Positions 54,251 to 62,954 of a DNA stretch of 64,000 bases are shown piece by piece. The notes below the pieces were generated by a model. That model had not been told where the DNA came from, did not search any database, and saw only the letters and a list, made by a program, of their open reading frames with translations. The position numbers were made by a program, and so were the translations under genes. Position 1 is the first letter of the stretch, and the number at the start of each line of letters is the position of its first letter. Source of the stretch: Methanofollis aquaemaris (GTDB taxonomy: Archaea > Halobacteriota > Methanomicrobia > Methanomicrobiales > Methanofollaceae); contig NZ_CP036172.1 of NCBI RefSeq assembly GCF_017357525.1, positions 1,214,561 to 1,278,560 on the forward strand. Direction: 5' to 3'.

Positions 54251-55146
54251 AGGGCAAGCGCCTCCTCGAAGTCGGTGTAGAAGGGGATCGCACCGACTGC
54301 TCCGATGAGCCCGTTCCCGTCCATCACGACCCTGACCTGCGGGAGCACGGCCTCAAGGTCGGCACGCGAGACCTTGCCCCGCTTCACCGCCTCGCCATAC
54401 TCCCGGAGGGACGAGGGATCGAACCCCACAAAGGCCGCCATCCCGGTCTGGTCGGAGAGGGTGTAGCGTCTGAGTAATACCGCGAACCGCTCGATGAGAG
54501 CGTCGGGATCGGTGGAGGCGAACTCCACCGCACAGGCCACGCAGTTCTTCGTCCGTTCCGGCACCGGGAAGAGTTGCACGATGGTGTGCGAGAGGTAGAC
54601 CGAGGCCTCGTCCGCGATCTGCCGGGCGATGTTGTGGACCAGGGTCCAGGTCGCCCCCGCCTCGGGAGTATCGGTGTCGTCCACCCCGATCACCACCCGT
54701 TCGCGGCGGGGGAGCCAGACCGTCGAGCCGGCCAGTTTCCCGCCACCCGACTCGTCACACTCGGCCCTGATCACGCCCCGACCCCGCGCCCGGCAGGCCG
54801 AGGCACCGACGCCCCCCCCGCCCATCCCGAGATAGGTGACCGAGACCTCGTCGCCCTCGACCGACGCTCCGGCAATGCCGGCAGGGAACTTCGAGCCTTC
54901 GAGCCCCAGGTCGACCGACCCGGTCCGCAGGAGGTAGCGCGTCGTCGGCCCGACAATCCGCGCCGACTCGACGAGCGGGCTCTGCGCATAGTGGCGACGG
55001 ACCCACTGCGCACCGCCGGTACATTCGTAGAACTCAACGATCTCGGCCCGGTCGCCGCCGGCATCGGCGACGGCGACGATCCCGGGGTACGAGATCACGT
55101 ATGGATCTTGAAGTTCCTCAGATGCTCCCTTCAGGTCGTTCGCCAT
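54232..55146 (-). CDS. Methanogenesis marker protein 11-type protein
   Basis: A 304-residue protein found, as far as I recall, only in methanogens and their relatives (methanogenesis marker 11). The front reads DPYVISYPGIVAVADAGG and EFYECTGGAQWVRRHYAQSP, the middle holds VVIGVDDTDTPEAGATWTLV, and KNCVACAVEFAS follows. The IGVDDTDT motif resembles the GIDDTD start of the kinase-like domain of tRNA agmatidine synthetase TiaS, which uses ATP and phosphorylates a Thr. The start (ATG 55146) overlaps the upstream gene by 29 bases. Exact function unknown. Confidence 0.8.
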   Translation of the reverse strand: MANDLKGASEELQDPYVISYPGIVAVADAGGDRAEIVEFYECTGGAQWVRRHYAQSPLVESARIVGPTTRYLLRTGSVDLGLEGSKFPAGIAGASVEGDEVSVTYLGMGGGGVGASACRARGRGVIRAECDESGGGKLAGSTVWLPRRERVVIGVDDTDTPEAGATWTLVHNIARQIADEASVYLSHTIVQLFPVPERTKNCVACAVEFASTDPDALIERFAVLLRRYTLSDQTGMAAFVGFDPSSLREYGEAVKRGKVSRADLEAVLPQVRVVMDGNGLIGAVGAIPFYTDFEEALALWTGSD

Positions 55147-56083
55147 AGAGACCAGCCGCCTCCACGCCGCGGTTGCCCCAGAGCACAGCGCCCAGAGCAC
55201 CTATCCGGCCCTTGCTCGCCGCGGAGTCGATGAAGGTGATCCCGAGCCTCGCCGCCTCGGCCTCCACCTCGTCCTGGGTGAGCAGTTCGGTCTTGATCTT
55301 CCTGGTGTACTCGGTCTCGGGCAGGCCGATCCCGCGGTAGTAGGCGATCCCGGTGTCCCCCGAGACCGCGTGCTCCTCGATGTAGTCCTTCACAAAACCG
55401 AGGAGGTCGTCGACCGACCCCGGCCTGACCGCAAAGTTCAGCACCGAGCCGACACAGTTGGTCGTCTTCTGCGGGGCCTTCGGGTTGAGTTGAACCAATC
55501 TCATATTAAGGTACTCCGCTCCTTCGACCTTGCACGCCTCGGCACACTTGAGAGCCAGCACCCAGGTTGCCCCATCCTCTTTGGTATCGGTGTCGTCGAT
55601 CCCGATGGTCACCTTCTCATACTTCGGGGAGACGATCCGCACCCGGCAGATACGCGCACCCCCGATGTGGAGATCGTCCTCACCCGGGTACTCGGCCCTG
55701 ATCACCCCGGGTGCCTGCGGGAGACATGCGGCAACGCCGACACCGGCACCGGCGATCCCGGCCCAGGTGGTCACGACCTCGTCGCCCTCCACCTCGACGC
55801 CGGCAAGGGCCTGGCCCCCGATCTCCTGACCTGCCGCCCCGAAGTGAGGTTCGTACGCACCAAGGCGAGCGGCCATGGTCATCGACGAACCCTGGACGTC
55901 GGCGGCGGTCAGCGCCCCGCCGGCACGCCGTCGATTCATCACGTCCCACTCGATGGTGCCGCGGTGCCGGCAGGTCTCCAGGATCTCGGCCAGGCCTTTC
56001 TCCTCATCCACCATCACGATAAATTTCTCTGCAAAGAGCGGCCCAAAGCGCTCTCTCACTTCGTCGGGGGTCAGCACGATCAT
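55118..56083 (-). CDS. Second IGIDDTDT protein, paralogue of the marker-11 gene, first in the unit
   Basis: A 321-residue protein related to its neighbour. VTIGIDDTDTKEDGATWVLA aligns with VVIGVDDTDTPEAGATWTLV, then LVQLNPKAPQKTTNCVGSVL with IVQLFPVPERTKNCVACAVE; the closing parts are also alike (TFIDSAASKGRIGALGAVLW here). The N-terminal 80 residues differ (TPDEVRERFGPLFAEKFIVM). The ATG at 56083 lies just after a 30-bp palindrome. Both paralogues are probably ATP-using enzymes; whether they form a heteromer is unknown. Confidence 0.75.
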   Translation of the reverse strand: MIVLTPDEVRERFGPLFAEKFIVMVDEEKGLAEILETCRHRGTIEWDVMNRRRAGGALTAADVQGSSMTMAARLGAYEPHFGAAGQEIGGQALAGVEVEGDEVVTTWAGIAGAGVGVAACLPQAPGVIRAEYPGEDDLHIGGARICRVRIVSPKYEKVTIGIDDTDTKEDGATWVLALKCAEACKVEGAEYLNMRLVQLNPKAPQKTTNCVGSVLNFAVRPGSVDDLLGFVKDYIEEHAVSGDTGIAYYRGIGLPETEYTRKIKTELLTQDEVEAEAARLGITFIDSAASKGRIGALGAVLWGNRGVEAAGLYGERPEGSI

Positions 56084-56090
56084 AGTATAC

Positions 56091-56120
56091 ACCGAAAATT
56101 TCGTTGACGAAATATTCGGT
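56091..56120. promoter_or_regulatory. 30-bp near-perfect palindrome at the promoter of the coenzyme B unit
   Basis: Left arm ACCGAAAATTTCGT and right arm ACGAAATATTCGGT are reverse complements at 13 of 14 positions around a TG spacer. It lies 8-37 bases upstream of the ATG and overlaps the expected transcription start. A dimeric repressor bound here would block transcription, so I read it as an operator. Confidence 0.7.
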
Positions 56121-56126
56121 ATCATC

Positions 56127-56135
56127 TAAGATAAA
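56127..56135 (-). promoter_or_regulatory. TATA-like element of the coenzyme B unit
   Basis: TTTATCTTA on the minus strand lies just upstream of the palindrome. Transcription would start near 56105, inside the palindrome, leaving a leader of about 20 bases with a GGTG stretch before the ATG. Confidence 0.5.
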
Positions 56136-56514
56136 GGGATCGCAGGTGAGCGAGAGGAGCAGCCCCCCATATGCTGACCTCACTCAGAGAGAAACACGCC
56201 CATATCGCCCTCCGATCCGGGAGGAGGGGATCTGATCCGGGCTCATATTGAAGAGATTTCAGGATCCTGGCAGAGAAGGCCCCGTTCACGAAACGCCAGC
56301 AATATCATGAACTCTGTCGGCCCCATAAAGCCCCCGCATGATTGTGAGAGATATCAGGGCATATCTCCTCCAGGAAAGGCGACATCTGGCCGTCGTAGAC
56401 GCATGGAAATCGCCGCGATTTTTCGGGCAGGCGAAGGCCCGAGGGAGGCAGAATCGTGGGTGAGAGGTCGGGATTCCGGCCCGCTTAACAAAAAGGGCTC
56501 TGTTTCTGAACGAT

Positions 56515-56805
56515 TCGTCCTCTGCCTTCCTGTCCCCATCCTCATCGCGGCGGTCCGGGGGCAACGCCCCCCGCACGGAGGTCTGGGATGACGTGATGAA
56601 TCAGACATCCCGCCACCCAATCGCAGAATTTTCACCGCCATCTCGCGCCGGAGGGCCTTGCCCCCCGGAGCCTCCCAGGACGAGGATAGGCAGGGGCGGC
56701 GAGGGGCGAGATTCACACCCCGGAGATCCATTCTGAACAATTTTCATCGCGTATGCTTGAGGCGTGCTCCCGGTTCATGCCCGACCCTACAGAGCAAAAA
56801 AAGAA
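56515..56805. repeat. Dispersed composite repeat, full B-C-A(-) copy after the giant surface-protein gene
   Basis: B (GCCTTCCTGTCCCCATCCTC, then GTCCGGGGGCAACGCCCCCC), linker with GATGAATCAGACATCCCGCC, C (GCGCCGGAGGGCCTTGCCCC), GATAGGCAGGGGCGGC, then A on the minus strand (TATGCTTGAGGCGTGCTCCC). On the minus strand a TTTTTTT run separates the gene's stop from A. The other part of the 680-base space (56136-56514) shows no gene. Confidence 0.8.
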
Positions 56806-59800
56806 TTATCTTCTTCTCATCATGACCGCCGCGCCGAGGGCGAGGATCGCAAGCCCTTCCATCACCGGGGACTGTTTCGGGACGGTGGTGCCTGCCGGGG
56901 GCGCGGATGTTTCGGCGGTCTGCACCACCTCAGTTGCCGGGGCCGTCGTCTCTTCTAGTGGCACGGCCGCCTCTGCGGCGACGATCTTCCCCGCGACGAT
57001 CGCGAAGTACGAGAACCCGTCGGCTTCGGCCGAGTAATAGACTCTCTCCTCGTCCTCCTTCAGGAGCGTCGTGGGAAGGCTCTTCCATCCCTCGTCGGCG
57101 TACTGCAGGAGCGTGATCTGACTGCCTGAAAGCCCGTGTGCATCCAGCCAGGTCTTCGGCACCGAGAACTCGATGACGAGACCCGCAACCGCGGAGGGGT
57201 CGGCGCGATACAGCGTCATCTTCTCGATCTCATAGACCGTCGAGCCGGGCATCTCGATGCTCGTCGGGAGGGACGCCTTCTCCACGGTGACCAGGAGGTT
57301 GGAGATGGCGTCCCAGGCCTTCACCGTGACCCGGTCGATTGCGGTGCGGTCCACCGAGAACGACCTCTTCTCCCCTGCAGGGACCGATCCCGCAAATGAA
57401 GCCACATCAGAGAGGCCGCCGCCCGAAGAGGATGACCCGCTTCCGGACGGTTGCGACGCCGGCCGGGATGTCGCCGACAGCCCGAAGAGCGAGAGGCCGT
57501 TGGGGGAATATGCCTCGAAGATCATGTTGCCGGCGGGATCGGTGCCGACCAGCCTGGTGTCCAGCACCTCCTTCGTGTCATCTTCCGCCCACCGGATGAT
57601 CCGGATCGCACCGACGCCGCCGTGGGCGTCGACCCATGCCGGGCTGACGGTCATCCTGACAGAGGCGCCAGTGATCTCCTTCCCGTTCGTCAGGTTCGTC
57701 TTCTTGATATTCATCGTGAAGGCGACCGCATCCACCTCCAGGCCGTCGCCACTCGCAGCGAGCTGGAAGGCCGACTGCACATCCTCGGTTATGTTCTGGC
57801 TGAGGGTGGTCGTGATGCCCGCCCCGGCCGGCAGGCCGGTGAGGTTGGCGCGGATGCTCCCCGAGACGGTGCCGGGGAGGGGGAGGTCGGCGACGAGGGG
57901 ATCGGTTTCGAGGACCAGTTCGTCGAAGGTCGCGTTGATTCGCCCGCCCGCCGGTTCCTCCATCGACGTGGTCCTGACGGCGAGGTTGAAGCCGTCGCCC
58001 TGCAGGACAAGGTGGCTGCCGTTGATGCCGGCGATGCTCGCGTTGACCGATATGAAAGGCGCCCCGCTGCTGTTCTCAGCGAAGGTGCAGTCCGGCACCT
58101 CGAAGGAGACCGTCTCCGTCTTCTTCGTCGCGGGGACCACGGTGACGATCGCAGAACCCGTGCAGCCGCCGCACCCGGCGGTGATCGTCACCTCTCCCGG
58201 CGAAAGTGCTTCAAAGCACCCGGTGGTCGCGTTCACGACACCGAGGGTCGTGTTGCCGCTCGACCACACCAGCACGGTGTCGGGAAGTTTCTCACCACGC
58301 TGGTCGAAGACCTCCGCCGTGAAGGTCACGCTCTCGGCCACTTCGAGGGTTTTGGCGGGCGGGGAGACGGTGATGGTCGTGGGGGTGAGGATGAGATAGG
58401 CGTCGATCGGGGAGATGAGGGGGTGGTAGTGATCTTTGCCTCCGGCCGTGAACGGCGTGTCGCCGAGGCCGTCGCCGTCGGTGTCGTTGCCGGCGTAGGT
58501 GGCAAAGTGGTTGCCGATGAAATTGGAGTATGCGGTATCGTTGTACACGTAATTGACCGGTTTCGTGGAGTTTAGAGTGAAGGGAGAAGAACTTCTACAG
58601 TAAAAAAAGCCACCGGGTTTTGCAGGGTGGGTGCTGATGGAATTCATATAAATATTGAAGGATTCTCCACCTTTTACTTTCTCGAGATAGAATGTACCCA
58701 TTTTACCCCCTTTCAGTTCATTGCCAGTGAGCGTAAGGTTCTTTATAGACCCCTCTAAATAGAGATTCATTTCCGTGCATTCACCGATGGTATTATCCTT
58801 GATGACTATGTCTTGTCCCCCAAGAATGCCCAATCCACTCATTGCACCATTATAAATCACGTTATTTACGATTTTAACATCGTTACAGTACAAAGAGTCA
58901 ATCCCCAGAACACTTCTACCTGGGAAACAGCTTATTGTATTATTCTCAACGATGTTTCCGGTGGATTGTCCTTTTCCCCAAACTGTAATTGCACTATCAA
59001 ATACATTTTCGATGACATTATCTCTGACAACAGCATGATCACAGGTTTGCAAATATATCGACGTTGTCGGACTGTTGAATCTATTCCCTGCAATCGTTAG
59101 ATAACTTACATGGTGCTTATATACGTAGATACAATACTTCGTTTCCGAAAAAATATTTCCTGAGATCGTGCAATTGTCGCCTTTCGTGATTCTTATTGCA
59201 TTTTTACTTGCAATTGTTGCAAATCCAGTCTGCTTTAGAGTAAAACCCGATATCGTTACATTGTCAGCCCGAACTTCGATCATAAGGGCCCTTTTATTAT
59301 TCGTGATGGTTGTGCCTGAAGGGCCGTTCTCCGATCTGAGTGTTATCCCTTTCTCAATCTTAAACAACTCATCATAGATTCCATCCCTGACGAGGACGGT
59401 GTCGCCATCCCGTGCACAGACGACAGCGTCAGTAATCGTTCTGAAATCACCGTTGCCGGACTGATCGACGATCCATGTATGCGGGGGAAGATCGTCGGGA
59501 TAGACATACACAGTTGCTGAACCATTGACTCCGGCAAAACTGGCCTGAACTTCAGTTATGCCTGGACCTATAATGGTGAAGTATCCGGTTTGGTTCACGG
59601 TGCCAACTGAAGTGTTGCTGCTCGTCCACTTGAATGGAACAAACGGGATCTCAGTTCCAGATAGATCATATGCCTTCCCCTCGAACTGGAGAGGTTCACT
59701 ACTCTCCCAGGTTCTTACAATATCAGGCGTGATGTTTATCTCTCTGATATCAGGGGGGAACTCAAGAGAAATTTCTGTGACCTCTTCGAGATTCTTACCA

Positions 59801-62010
59801 ACATGCGCAATTCCCGAACCCGTCAACTTTAGCGGCCAGTATGTTCTTCCATCAATCGGCTCTTCTGGGATCTCGAACCCGTCCACTTTATAGGCGGCAA
59901 TAAAGGTCTTATCACCATCGAGGAACTCACGACTGGCAATCTGGACGGTCTTATCATTGCCTGCTGCTTTGCCGATGACGGTGACAGTATAGTCGCGAGA
60001 CGCCAGCGACACATTGAACATTGCAGGATCCTGATCGTCGACAAGCCCGACGACTGCAGAGAGATTGACCCCCTCCCACAACTTTCCGCTGGGGTCGGTA
60101 TATGAGAGAAGTCCGCCTTTGGAGAGGTCGATGATCGTTGAACGATTCAGCGTTCCGTTCACCGCTCCGATCAGGTTGACATTCCAGTCAGGATGTGATT
60201 TGATTACAACCGTAGCATTCCCCGAAACGCTGCCGTTGGTCGCCCGGACAATGGCGGTTCCTTCTCCACGTCCGGTAAACAAACCATTTTCATCGATGGT
60301 TCCGACGGACGGAACCGTGCTGGACCATGTAACCAACACCGGAGAGATTTCGTCTCCGAACTGATCATACCCCGTTGCAGTGAACGTGCAGTTCTCAATC
60401 TGATCCGCGTACATCACGACATCTGACGGCTCTAAAAGAATGGATGTCAGAACCTTCACAACAGGAGCGGTTACTGTTACGGACGCGGTCTGGGATGCAC
60501 CTTTTGTAGAAGCGGTAATAATCGTCGAGCCTTCGGCGACTGAAGTGAAAATTCCCTTATTATCGATAGTCCCGACACCAAGGTCGCTGCTGGACCATGA
60601 GATCTGTGCCCCTTTGATTTCATCGCCACTTGCATCATACGCTCTTGCCGTGAACCTCTGTTTTCCGTTTGCAGGCACTTCTGCGGAAGGAGGCGAAATC
60701 GAGAGCGTTGCAGCATCGGGCAGCGGAACACCGGAGACGTACCAGCCACTGAATTCTGTTGGATAAGGCCCGGTCAGTCGATTGGTCCAGGAGGTGAGAT
60801 TATATGCCCCGATATCGGCGTTTTTGCCATAACCATAGACATTGAAGGCCAGGAGGGTGTTCAGATTTTCAACCTCGTACTGTACCCTGAGAGGATGAGC
60901 GCGAAGAATGCCGCCATTAAGGTCGACAAACATCAGCCTGAAGGTATTTGAGGTATCACTCAGGTTCTGACCGGGAAATATTGGATACTGAGTTTCTGCC
61001 GCCGGCCGCCACGTCTGCGGACCATAGATAAAATCGTCTTTTGTGAACCACTCATCAAGTGTCACCGGTTCGTAATGTTCTGTGCCGGGGGCGGGCTCTG
61101 CATGAGGGATCGGATTCGGTACCCACTGGTATCCATCAGCCCGAATATGCACCTTGAAATCGTCGGGAATCGTTCCGTTAACTGCAACACAGAGGAATAT
61201 TTCGTCATGATAACCGCGTCCTCCAGTCTCTGTTACATAAAAAGTTCCTGACGGGTCGTGGGTGTTGGTGACCTGTCCATATTGCATATACCCGCTTGAA
61301 TTCGAGATGTGAACCGCATTCAGACCCCCGCCGGTCCATTTGATCCGAAATGTATCGTTGCCGAAATCGTTGAACCTCGCCCCATCGTCGTTTGCAACCT
61401 TCAGGTACACGTCGTCCACTGCCTGAATCATGCCCCCGAAAACATCACGAACAGAGGACAACACCTCCATGGTGCCCACCGGTGTCGGCGAAACCTCGGG
61501 CAACGGAGCCGTCACCGTCGCCGCCGCACTCCCGTTCACGGTGCTGTTCGCGACCGTGGCGGTGATCACTACAGATCCCGGAGCACGCGCCGTGAACGAA
61601 CCGGTGCCGTTCACCGTCCCGACAGACGGGTCACTACTCTCCCAACTGAACATGACATCGGGAACGACCGCGCCCGAAGGATCATATGCCGCCGCCGAAA
61701 ACGGCCGCACCTCGCCCACTGTCATTTCGGTGGATACCGGCGTGACGGTCACCCACGAGATCACAGGCTGCATCGATGTCGGTGTCGTGGCATTCCCGTC
61801 TCCTCCGGACTCCGGATCCAAAGGAGAGAGCACGGTGCCGTTCATGTCGCCATTGATGCCGGAGACATTCGCGCCGGAAATGTTCTCCGCCCCCCCCGGA
61901 ACGACACAGAGTGCGACCATAACAAAAATTGCAAAACTCAGCAATACGAAGGAGTAAACATTATTCCAGCATCTCTTGCCGGACCAGTAGACAATATCAA
62001 GAAGACTCAT
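56806..62010 (-). CDS. Giant secreted surface protein with Ig-like domains, beta-helix and anchor tail
   Basis: A 1734-residue protein. Order: signal peptide or anchor (about 18-40); Ig-like BIG2 domain (about 85-165, ending VVITATVANSTVNGSAAATV); an uncharacterised domain (about 190-430), also present in the 62955-63779 gene; two to three more BIG2 domains (about 430-600, 780-860) with VPANGKQRFTARAYDASGDE-type text; a DUF4430-like or similar linker (about 610-760); right-handed beta-helix (about 860-1180) starting SGNGDFRTITDAVVCARDGD; another BIG2; PGF-pre-PGF-like domains (about 1330-1660) ending EADGFSYFAIV; Thr stalk; tail QSPVMEGLAILALGAAVMMR. The part encoded at about 58600-60700 is clearly lower in GC than the rest, suggesting a mosaic. 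Probably an adhesin or S-layer-associated protein. Confidence 0.85.
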   Translation of the reverse strand: MSLLDIVYWSGKRCWNNVYSFVLLSFAIFVMVALCVVPGGAENISGANVSGINGDMNGTVLSPLDPESGGDGNATTPTSMQPVISWVTVTPVSTEMTVGEVRPFSAAAYDPSGAVVPDVMFSWESSDPSVGTVNGTGSFTARAPGSVVITATVANSTVNGSAAATVTAPLPEVSPTPVGTMEVLSSVRDVFGGMIQAVDDVYLKVANDDGARFNDFGNDTFRIKWTGGGLNAVHISNSSGYMQYGQVTNTHDPSGTFYVTETGGRGYHDEIFLCVAVNGTIPDDFKVHIRADGYQWVPNPIPHAEPAPGTEHYEPVTLDEWFTKDDFIYGPQTWRPAAETQYPIFPGQNLSDTSNTFRLMFVDLNGGILRAHPLRVQYEVENLNTLLAFNVYGYGKNADIGAYNLTSWTNRLTGPYPTEFSGWYVSGVPLPDAATLSISPPSAEVPANGKQRFTARAYDASGDEIKGAQISWSSSDLGVGTIDNKGIFTSVAEGSTIITASTKGASQTASVTVTAPVVKVLTSILLEPSDVVMYADQIENCTFTATGYDQFGDEISPVLVTWSSTVPSVGTIDENGLFTGRGEGTAIVRATNGSVSGNATVVIKSHPDWNVNLIGAVNGTLNRSTIIDLSKGGLLSYTDPSGKLWEGVNLSAVVGLVDDQDPAMFNVSLASRDYTVTVIGKAAGNDKTVQIASREFLDGDKTFIAAYKVDGFEIPEEPIDGRTYWPLKLTGSGIAHVGKNLEEVTEISLEFPPDIREINITPDIVRTWESSEPLQFEGKAYDLSGTEIPFVPFKWTSSNTSVGTVNQTGYFTIIGPGITEVQASFAGVNGSATVYVYPDDLPPHTWIVDQSGNGDFRTITDAVVCARDGDTVLVRDGIYDELFKIEKGITLRSENGPSGTTITNNKRALMIEVRADNVTISGFTLKQTGFATIASKNAIRITKGDNCTISGNIFSETKYCIYVYKHHVSYLTIAGNRFNSPTTSIYLQTCDHAVVRDNVIENVFDSAITVWGKGQSTGNIVENNTISCFPGRSVLGIDSLYCNDVKIVNNVIYNGAMSGLGILGGQDIVIKDNTIGECTEMNLYLEGSIKNLTLTGNELKGGKMGTFYLEKVKGGESFNIYMNSISTHPAKPGGFFYCRSSSPFTLNSTKPVNYVYNDTAYSNFIGNHFATYAGNDTDGDGLGDTPFTAGGKDHYHPLISPIDAYLILTPTTITVSPPAKTLEVAESVTFTAEVFDQRGEKLPDTVLVWSSGNTTLGVVNATTGCFEALSPGEVTITAGCGGCTGSAIVTVVPATKKTETVSFEVPDCTFAENSSGAPFISVNASIAGINGSHLVLQGDGFNLAVRTTSMEEPAGGRINATFDELVLETDPLVADLPLPGTVSGSIRANLTGLPAGAGITTTLSQNITEDVQSAFQLAASGDGLEVDAVAFTMNIKKTNLTNGKEITGASVRMTVSPAWVDAHGGVGAIRIIRWAEDDTKEVLDTRLVGTDPAGNMIFEAYSPNGLSLFGLSATSRPASQPSGSGSSSSGGGLSDVASFAGSVPAGEKRSFSVDRTAIDRVTVKAWDAISNLLVTVEKASLPTSIEMPGSTVYEIEKMTLYRADPSAVAGLVIEFSVPKTWLDAHGLSGSQITLLQYADEGWKSLPTTLLKEDEERVYYSAEADGFSYFAIVAGKIVAAEAAVPLEETTAPATEVVQTAETSAPPAGTTVPKQSPVMEGLAILALGAAVMMRRR

Positions 62011-62954
62011 AATCCAACCCTTTAATCAATGATGTTCGAGTATCTTCCCAAATCAATACTCTGTGATCGATAGAGGACAATAAAATATAATCATTATTAT
62101 TTGGCTCTTGGTTAAATATATCCCGATAACTCCAATTATCCACAACAATGATCCAAAACATAAAATGCACCGCATCACCCAAAACAATGCTAAAAACAGA
62201 AATATTAAATAAAAAAAGCAGAAAAATTCACGATAAAATCATCCAAACAAAATCATCTCCGAGCGCCTACGAGCACACCCACCATGCTAAAATCGCCCAC
62301 AATGAGACCAAAAGCACCAACCACCAAAAAATAACCATACGAGGATATAATCGGACATTTTCAAACAATCCCTTTTCTTCGACCAATCGATTACCTCAAT
62401 CGCCGGCCCTGAAAAATTACTCATGAAACTGAATCTCAGGCGGTCCTTTGATAAATCTCGCAAGAGTTTTCGTGGCGATCCACTCCCAAGAGGGAGTTAC
62501 CACCACTCGAAACACTCCGGTGTTTCTTAAGATGGAGCATACCCCTTAAGTATCTGAGACATGAATCTTCGCCTGGATCAAACTTCTTCATTCCAGGAAT
62601 CCTGAACGCGTATCTTCCGCAAGGGCGAATGCCCCCCCGAACCCCCACACATGAAGATTGGCAAGAGACGGCACCCCCTCTTCAAAATCATCTCTCCGCC
62701 TTCCTAGCCCTATCTTCGTCCCGGGGGTCCGGGGGCAGCGCCCCCGGCGCGAGGATAGAGGAAGGCCATAGATACATGTTCGCACTGCGAAGAGGTGAAG
62801 ATCTCTCCACCATCATCCACCTCCATCTTCTGGAGGGTAGGGCCGGAGAGGTTTTGGGATGACCTCATGATGCATCAGCCTATGAGGGAGAAACAATCTG
62901 GCTCGATCAGGAAAACATCTGATACTTGGGATTATAAAAAGAGAAAAATGGGGG
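62011..62954. other. Gene-free AT-rich region with two small hairpins and a repeat fragment
   Basis: Positions 62060-62350 are very AT-rich. At 62484-62545 there are two perfect short hairpins, ACTCCC-AAGA-GGGAGT and GAAACAC-TCCG-GTGTTTC. A B module of the dispersed repeat lies at 62693-62775. I see no protein gene I would defend; a 92-codon frame on the plus strand (62148-62426) has a low-complexity Lys/Asn-rich product. Confidence 0.45.
62693..62775. repeat. Dispersed repeat, B module only
   Basis: CCTTCCTAGCCCTATCTTCG, then the perfect hairpin core CCGGGGGCAGCGCCCCCGG and GCGAGGATAGAGGAAGGC. The CCTTCC and GGAAGG ends of the module also pair, giving a longer stem. Confidence 0.75.

Noticed and set aside
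62148-62426. A 92-codon plus-strand frame in the AT-rich region before the last gene
   Set aside because: Lys/Asn/Ser-rich product without pattern and no ribosome site; low-complexity DNA explains it.
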